From DASRIA01 sp963816975 (lineage in GTDB: Bacteria; Actinomycetota; Thermoleophilia; Solirubrobacterales; JBBDJG01): 64,000 nt of DNA. Position numbers and translations under genes: made by a program. The stretch covers positions 310,001-374,000 of the forward strand of contig CAWFMD010000006.1 of assembly GCA_963816975.1 (NCBI GenBank), given 5' to 3'. Each line of letters starts with the position of its first letter. Positions within the stretch are counted from its first letter, which is position 1. The notes under the pieces were generated by a model. It did not search any database. It was given only the letters and a program-made list of their open reading frames with translations, and was not told where the DNA came from. This document shows, one piece after another, positions 60,017 to 64,000 of the stretch.

Positions 60017-60609
60017 GCCGCGGCTGCGCCGCCGGCGCGCCGGTCGTCGACCGCCGTGGCGGCCGCGGGCACCGCGCGCTCGGCCGAGGTCTCGACGTCG
60101 AAGTACTGGCGCGGCGTGAAGGGTCCGCGGCGGGCGACCAACGAGGTCGGGAACATCTGCACGAGATCGTTGAACCGCTGCACGTTGGCGTTGAAGATGC
60201 GGCGCGCGCCGACGATGTCGTCCTCCACCTCGGTGAGCTGGCGCTGGAGCTCACGGTAGGCGTTCTGCGTGTGCAGCTCGGGGTAGCGCTCGACCGCCAC
60301 CTGCACCGCGAGCAGCGCGCCGGTCAGGCGACGCTCGCAGCGCTCACGCCACACGCGGCCGTGCGCGGCCATCGCGTCTGCCCGCGCTGCCGTCAGCTCC
60401 GTCAGCGTCAGGCGTTCGTGCGCGGCGCCGGCCTCGACCACGGTGACGAGGTTTGCCACGAGGTCCCGCCGGCGCTTCAGCTGCACGTCGACGCCGCTCC
60501 AGGACTGGTCCACCCGGTTTCGCGAGCGCACCAGGGCGTTGTAGGTGAGGACTCCCCAGAGCCCGACCAGGAGCAGCCCGCCGGCCGCCGCCGGCAGCAC
60601 GAATGTCAT
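60013..60609 (-). CDS. lemA: LemA-family protein
   Basis: This 198-residue protein has one N-terminal membrane helix (LPAAAGGLLLVGLWGVLTYN), then LVRSRNRVDQSWSGVDVQLK and RRRDLVANLVTVVEAGAAHE, the LemA hallmark. TEVEDDIVGARRIFNANVQR and MFPTSLVARR complete the three-helix domain. LemA proteins sit in the inner membrane with the helical domain outside. Their role is uncertain; several relatives act with stress or cell-surface genes. It leads the minus-strand set with the DUF3137-like gene and maybe the membrane gene after it. Confidence 0.92.
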   Translation of the reverse strand: MTFVLPAAAGGLLLVGLWGVLTYNALVRSRNRVDQSWSGVDVQLKRRRDLVANLVTVVEAGAAHERLTLTELTAARADAMAAHGRVWRERCERRLTGALLAVQVAVERYPELHTQNAYRELQRQLTEVEDDIVGARRIFNANVQRFNDLVQMFPTSLVARRGPFTPRQYFDVETSAERAVPAAATAVDDRRAGGAAAA

Positions 60610-60720
60610 CGATCGGCCCGTTTCATGCGGGTACTGCGCAATTCATCGACGCCTGGGGACGAGACTTGACGTCGGGCTCCTCGGCCCGGCGGACGGCGCC
60701 ACTACTAGAGTGGCGCCGGA

Positions 60721-61488
60721 ATGGACGACTCCGCCCTGTTTGCCCGCATGCACGGGAACCTGCGCGAGTTCTGCCGCCTGATGGGCAGCGCGTCCCCGGG
60801 GGCCCGCGTGGTCGAGCTCCCAGGGGTCGTCGGCGCCGTGGTGCCGGCCACACCGCAGCGCTCGCTGTTCAACTCCGCGATGTACGACACCGCGGACGAG
60901 CTCGCGCCGGCGCTGCCCCGGCTGGCCGACGTGTATGCCGAATCGGGCATCGAGGCGTGGACGGTCTGGGCGCCGGAGGCGGACGCGCAGGCGGCCCGGC
61001 TGCTCGCCGCGGCGGGCCATCGGATCGACGCCGCGCCCGCCGTGATGTGCATGGAGCTGAGCGACCTCCGGGCCCCGCGCCCCACCGACCTCGATCTCGA
61101 TCCCGATCCGCGCGTGACCACCCTCGCGGAGCTGAACGACGCCGCCTACGGCACCGCGCCCGACACGGCGCGCGCTGTGCAGTCACTGCCCGAGACCAAC
61201 CTCCACGTCGCCCGGCTCGACGGCCGTGCGGTCAGCTGCGTCGGCACCCACGACCTCGACGGCGACACCTGCATCCTCTACGTCGCGACGGTGCCGGAGG
61301 CGCGCGGCCGCGGCTTGGCCGGCAAGCTGATGGCCCTGGCCCTGCACGCAGCACGCGACCGGGGAGCGACCACGACGAGCCTGCAGGCGACGAAGATGGG
61401 CTACCCCATCTACGCCAAGCTCGGCTACCGCGACCTGGGCGCACTGCAGATGTGGGAGAAGCGGGCGCCGGCCCGAGCGGCTCGCTGA
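60721..61488 (+). CDS. GNAT-family N-acetyltransferase
   Basis: This 255-residue protein has an unusual N-terminal half (PARVVELPGVVGAVVPATPQ-like region, a degenerate GNAT lobe). The C-terminal half is a normal GNAT domain: VARLDGRAVSCVGTHDLDGD, the acetyl-CoA loop VPEARGRGLAGKLMALALHA and the final YPIYAKLGYRDLGALQMWEK. It transfers acetyl groups from acetyl-CoA to an amine; the target is unknown. TAGAGT is 9 nt before the ATG. The stop codon lies inside a strong 17-bp hairpin. Confidence 0.87.
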   Translation: MDDSALFARMHGNLREFCRLMGSASPGARVVELPGVVGAVVPATPQRSLFNSAMYDTADELAPALPRLADVYAESGIEAWTVWAPEADAQAARLLAAAGHRIDAAPAVMCMELSDLRAPRPTDLDLDPDPRVTTLAELNDAAYGTAPDTARAVQSLPETNLHVARLDGRAVSCVGTHDLDGDTCILYVATVPEARGRGLAGKLMALALHAARDRGATTTSLQATKMGYPIYAKLGYRDLGALQMWEKRAPARAAR

Positions 61489-61527
61489 AGAGTTTGGGGG
61501 CCTGGAGGGACCCAAACTCTTCAGCGA
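61482..61527. terminator. Perfect 17-bp inverted repeat over the GNAT stop codon
   Basis: TCGCTGAAGAGTTTGGG and CCCAAACTCTTCAGCGA pair without mismatch across a 12-nt loop. The left arm contains the TGA stop. No T tract follows, so it could be a terminator, an mRNA-stabilising hairpin or a copy of a dispersed palindrome; the stem is far longer than needed. Confidence 0.65.
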
Positions 61528-61552
61528 ACCCCGATCGCGGGCGGGGCTCGTT

Positions 61553-62680
61553 ATGTTCCACGGCGTGGCGGGTGGTCTCGAGCAGTCGGCAGTCGAGGGG
61601 CTGCCGCTTCAACCGTGCAACGCCGGGGACTACGAAGCGCTCGCGCGCGCACGGCTGGACCCGGGGGCCTACGGCTACTTCGCGGGCGGAGCCGGCGACG
61701 AGCTGACGCTCGCCGAGAACGTCGCGGCCTACCGCCGGTGGCAGCTGCGACCGCGCGTGCTGGTCGACGTGAGCGCCGCGACGACCGCTACCACGGTGCT
61801 CGGCAAGGAGGTGTCGATGCCGCTGCTGGTGGCGCCCGTGGCCTTCCAGCGGATGGCGCACCCGGACGGAGAGCCCGGAATGGCGCGCGCCGCCGCGGCG
61901 GCGGGCACGGTGATGATCCTGTCGACCCTCGCGACGGCCACGCCGGCGCAGATCGCCGCCGCCGCGCCGGACGCGCGCCACTGGTTGCAGCTCTACGTGT
62001 TTCGCGACCGCGGGGTCACCCGCGCGCTGATCGAGCAGGCCGAGGAGGCCGGCTTCGAGGCGATCGCCCTGACTGTCGACGTGCCCCGCCTCGGGCGGCG
62101 CGAGCGGGACCTGCGCACAGGATTCGTGATCCCCGCCGAGGTGACGGTCCCGAGCTTCGCGACGGCGGCCGGGCAGGCGACCGCGGGCACACCGGCGGAC
62201 ATGTTCTCCCTGATGGACCCGACGGTCGGGTGGGACGACCTCGAGGAGCTGGTCTCGGACTCCAACCTGCCGGTGCTGGTGAAGGGCGTCGTGGCGCCCG
62301 CGGACGCGACGCTGGCGGCCGAGCACGGCGCCGCAGGCGTGATCGTCTCCAACCACGGCGGCCGCCAGCTCGACGGCGCGATCGCCACGATCGACGCGCT
62401 GCCCGAGGTGGCCGAGGCCGTCGAGGGCAGGATCGAGGTGCTCGTCGACGGCGGGATCCGGCGCGGCGTGGACGTCGTGAAGGCACTCGCGCTCGGCGCG
62501 CGGGCGGTGCTCGCCGGCCGGGCGCCGCTGTGGGGGCTGGCCGCGCGCGGGGAGCAGGGCGCGCGCGAGGTGCTCGAGTTGCTGCGCGAGGAGATCGAGC
62601 TGGCGATGGTGCTGACCGGCGCCGCAGCGCCGGAGACCGTGACCCGCAGTCACGTCCGCGCGGCTTCCCTCGGACGGTGA
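61553..62680 (+). CDS. FMN-dependent alpha-hydroxy-acid oxidase/dehydrogenase (lactate type)
   Basis: This 375-residue TIM-barrel flavoprotein has YGYFAGGAGDELTLAENVAA, LLVAPVAFQRMAHPDGEPGM, HWLQLYVFRDR (FMN phosphate/Tyr), VLVKGVVAPADATLAAEHGA, the catalytic His268 in SNHGGRQLDGA, and LVDGGIRRGVDVVKALALGA with APLWGLAARGEQG. It oxidises L-lactate, glycolate or similar acids in the cytoplasm; the substrate is not decided by sequence here. The start ATG at 61553 has no Shine-Dalgarno in the short gap after the 17-bp hairpin. Confidence 0.92.
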   Translation: MFHGVAGGLEQSAVEGLPLQPCNAGDYEALARARLDPGAYGYFAGGAGDELTLAENVAAYRRWQLRPRVLVDVSAATTATTVLGKEVSMPLLVAPVAFQRMAHPDGEPGMARAAAAAGTVMILSTLATATPAQIAAAAPDARHWLQLYVFRDRGVTRALIEQAEEAGFEAIALTVDVPRLGRRERDLRTGFVIPAEVTVPSFATAAGQATAGTPADMFSLMDPTVGWDDLEELVSDSNLPVLVKGVVAPADATLAAEHGAAGVIVSNHGGRQLDGAIATIDALPEVAEAVEGRIEVLVDGGIRRGVDVVKALALGARAVLAGRAPLWGLAARGEQGAREVLELLREEIELAMVLTGAAAPETVTRSHVRAASLGR

Positions 62681-62741
62681 CTGCTCGCTGCGCGAGGGCC
62701 GGCGTGAGATTTTCGGAGACACCAGGGAAGAAAACCGGCGG

Positions 62742-62781
62742 CCCCCCCGTCTGGTGGTCGTAAGCAACGACCACACGGGGG
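62742..62781 (+). ncRNA. Candidate structured RNA or attenuator in the leader of ferritin
   Basis: In the 243-bp gap before ferritin a long hairpin forms. C44-T50 pairs with A75-G81 and G54-T61 with A67-C74 (numbers are last two digits in 627xx): 15 base pairs, a 3-nt bulge CTG and an AAGCA loop. An A-rich stretch and a rho-independent terminator (62832-62849) follow. This could be a small RNA, a riboswitch-like attenuator for ferritin, or the 3' end of the oxidase mRNA. No known RNA family was recognised. Confidence 0.4.
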
Positions 62782-62831
62782 ACAAAATGGGTTACCGGCA
62801 CTAGATACAGACAAAGACTCGAGAATCGAAA

Positions 62832-62849
62832 AGGGGCCGACAGGCCCCT
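62832..62849 (+). terminator. Rho-independent terminator
   Basis: AGGGGCC and GGCCCCT form a 7-bp stem with a GACA loop, followed by CTTTCGTTCT. This is the only hairpin in the window with a T-rich tail. It lies 75 bp before the ferritin ATG. Confidence 0.75.
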
Positions 62850-62923
62850 CTTTCGTTCTGCCGTCCGCAGCGGGAAAAATAGATCGTCTACGCTCCCGAA
62901 CCCAACTTCGACCGAGGAGAGGA

Positions 62924-63454
62924 ATGCCCGCAGAGCGCTTCGTACAGGCACTGAACGACCAGGTCGCGAACGAGTTCGCGGCCTCACATCAGTACGTCGC
63001 GATCGGCGCGCACTATGAGGCGCAGACGCTCCCGCAGCTGGCGCGCTTCTTCTACGCGCAGGCGGTGGAGGAGCGCGGCCACGCGATGATGATGATCAAG
63101 TATCTGCTCGACACGAATGCGCCGGTGCAACTCCAGGCGGTGAGCGCGCCGACGACCGGCTTCGCCGACCACATCGCGCCGATCAAGATGGCGCTCGAGC
63201 AGGAGCGCAAGGTGAGCGCGCAGATCGGGGAGCTGTTCGCGGTCGCCCGCGAGGAGGGCGACTACCTGAGCGAGCAGTTCGTGCAGTGGTTCCTGAAGGA
63301 GCAGGTCGAGGAGGAGGCCACCATGACCGAGATTCTCGACGTGGCCGAGCGCGTGCGCGACTTCCCGATGACGCTCGAGGAGTACATCGCCCGGGAGGGC
63401 CCGGGCGGCGACCACGCCGATCCGCTGGCTCCGCCCGCCGCCGGCGGCGAGTAG
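62924..63454 (+). CDS. Ferritin
   Basis: This 176-residue four-helix ferritin has ferroxidase residues in place: Glu17 (VANEFAASHQY), Glu49/Glu50 and His53 (AQAVEERGHAMMMIKYLL), and the second pair in ALEQERKVSAQIGELFAVAR and FLKEQVEEEATMTEI. Lack of a heme-binding Met in the usual place argues for FtnA-type ferritin, not bacterioferritin. It stores iron and protects from Fenton chemistry. GAGGAGAGG lies close before the ATG. The leader holds a hairpin and a terminator, so iron or stress control at the RNA level is possible. Confidence 0.93.
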   Translation: MPAERFVQALNDQVANEFAASHQYVAIGAHYEAQTLPQLARFFYAQAVEERGHAMMMIKYLLDTNAPVQLQAVSAPTTGFADHIAPIKMALEQERKVSAQIGELFAVAREEGDYLSEQFVQWFLKEQVEEEATMTEILDVAERVRDFPMTLEEYIAREGPGGDHADPLAPPAAGGE

Positions 63455-63477
63455 CGCCAAGCCGCCGCAGCGGCGAA

Positions 63478-63483
63478 TACCTT
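63478..63483 (+). promoter_or_regulatory. Leaderless -10 element (TACCTT) of the HD gene
   Basis: TACCTT lies 6 nt before the ATG at 63490, with no ribosome site. Confidence 0.45.
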
Positions 63484-63489
63484 AGGCGC

Positions 63490-64000
63490 ATGGCGCGCCC
63501 CCGTTCCTCGCTCGTGCGCGAGGCCGTCGAGCCGATGCGCATCAAGGTCCCGACCCGCGGCAATCGCTGCCTCGAAGCATTCCTCGCAGCCGCCAACGAC
63601 GACGACCAGCTGAAGGCCTGGTGGCACGTGGCGCAGACCAATGCGAACCGGCTCGGCATGTCGGACCACTCCTGGATCCACATCCAGATCGTGACCAACA
63701 TCGCACTACGGCTGTTCCGCCTACTGCATCGCCGCGGGGTGGAGCCGGACGTCGTCCGGGTCCACGGCATGCGCCCGCTCGACGCCGAGGTCGTGATCGC
63801 AGCCGGTTGCCTGCTGCACGACGTCGGCATGTCGATCCACCGCACCGATCACGAGGCCTACAGCCTGTTCCTCGCCGCCGACAAGCTCTCGGAGCTGCTC
63901 GCCGGCTCCTACGACGAGCCCGAGCGTTCGGTGATCGCAGCCGAGGCGCTGCACGCGATCATCGCGCACCGCCGGCGCGGCGACCCGCTCACGACGGAGG
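63490..64000 (+). CDS. HD-domain phosphohydrolase, C-terminus cut by window end
   Basis: The first 170 residues are visible. The HD metal motif is complete so far: His64 (DHSWIHIQIVTNIALRLFRL), the His-Asp pair at 110-111 in AAGCLLHDVGMSIHR, and a further His in AEALHAIIAHRRRG. HD proteins hydrolyse phosphate esters of nucleotides, often (p)ppGpp or cyclic dinucleotides; this one cannot be assigned. It is leaderless by promoter position and independent of ferritin. Confidence 0.85.
   Translation, partial: MARPRSSLVREAVEPMRIKVPTRGNRCLEAFLAAANDDDQLKAWWHVAQTNANRLGMSDHSWIHIQIVTNIALRLFRLLHRRGVEPDVVRVHGMRPLDAEVVIAAGCLLHDVGMSIHRTDHEAYSLFLAADKLSELLAGSYDEPERSVIAAEALHAIIAHRRRGDPLTTE

Noticed and set aside
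62742..62781. 6C RNA motif (actinobacterial hairpins with six or more C in loops)
   Set aside because: The C7 run is at the base of a stem and not in a loop, and only one such hairpin is seen.
1..64000. CRISPR arrays, tRNA or rRNA genes, insertion sequences, transposase or integrase genes
   Set aside because: I looked for direct repeats with spacers, cloverleaf-like segments, terminal inverted repeats with transposase frames and integrases, and found none I could support.

Overview
The window is high-GC DNA with tightly packed genes, frequent ATGA/GTGA stop-start overlaps, GTG and TTG starts, and several promoters of the form TANNNT lying only 6-9 nt before a start codon (leaderless transcripts). 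Together with the gene families present (GH15 trehalase-like enzyme, MMPL transporter, SMP-30 and HbpS proteins, DUF559 proteins, sigma-B-type GTTT/GGGTAT promoter) this points to an actinobacterium. Thermoleophilia/Solirubrobacterales is my best guess, but it is an inference from gene content and not proven here.

Layout. (1) 1-9.2 kb: a flavin disulfide reductase, a GH15 glycosidase, a DUF559 protein, a cation/proton antiporter, then an operon of SDR, cyclase-family metallohydrolase, GMC oxidoreductase and a small membrane protein. (2) 9.2-14.5 kb: a MarR repressor facing an MMPL exporter across a good palindromic operator, an SDR, a VOC gene broken by an internal deletion, and a secreted, internally duplicated, cysteine-rich protein closed by a strong bidirectional terminator. 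(3) 14.5-21.2 kb: a minus-strand operon of SMP-30, HbpS-HbpS-cupin (frameshifted), SMP-30 and peroxiredoxin-like genes, then small stress-type genes (zinc-finger anti-sigma, PRC-barrel, SRPBCC) and a frameshifted hypothetical gene. (4) 21.3-54.3 kb: a large exopolysaccharide/capsule locus with a Wzx flippase, two Wzy-type polymerases or ligases, a Wzz/BY-kinase, a polyprenyl sugar-phosphate transferase, WecB- and WbpP-like nucleotide-sugar epimerases, several glycosyltransferases, two asparagine-synthase-type amidotransferases, a NodU/CmcH carbamoyltransferase, a serine-acetyltransferase-like enzyme, an FkbM methyltransferase, two putative alpha/alpha-toroid proteins, a fused dehydrogenase, a Gfo/Idh dehydrogenase and a DegT aminotransferase. 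(5) 54.3-64 kb: a GCS2 carboxylate-amine ligase, FAD and VOC enzymes, a secreted M15-like peptidase, membrane proteins with LemA, an acetyltransferase, an FMN hydroxy-acid oxidase, a possible small RNA, ferritin and an HD hydrolase cut by the window end.

How it works together. Region 4 can supply the Wzx/Wzy steps of making a surface polysaccharide. An undecaprenyl-linked sugar is started by the polyprenyl transferase (50.6-52.1 kb), extended by the glycosyltransferases, decorated by methyl, carbamoyl, amide and acyl transfer, flipped by Wzx (36.8 kb), polymerised by Wzy (38.1 and/or 21.3 kb) and length-controlled by the tyrosine kinase (41.4 kb). The middle of this locus (about 24.6-25.8 and 31-41 kb) reads as visibly less GC-rich than its flanks, which suggests acquired cargo.

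Most notable: a Wzy-like polymerase with an N-terminal XRE-type helix-turn-helix; an octamer CGTAACGA placed exactly 27 nt before three separate minus-strand starts; nine sites of frame disruption in seven otherwise intact reading frames, six of them packed into 51.87-54.17 kb (decay or assembly errors); and the secreted two-repeat protein at 13.1 kb.
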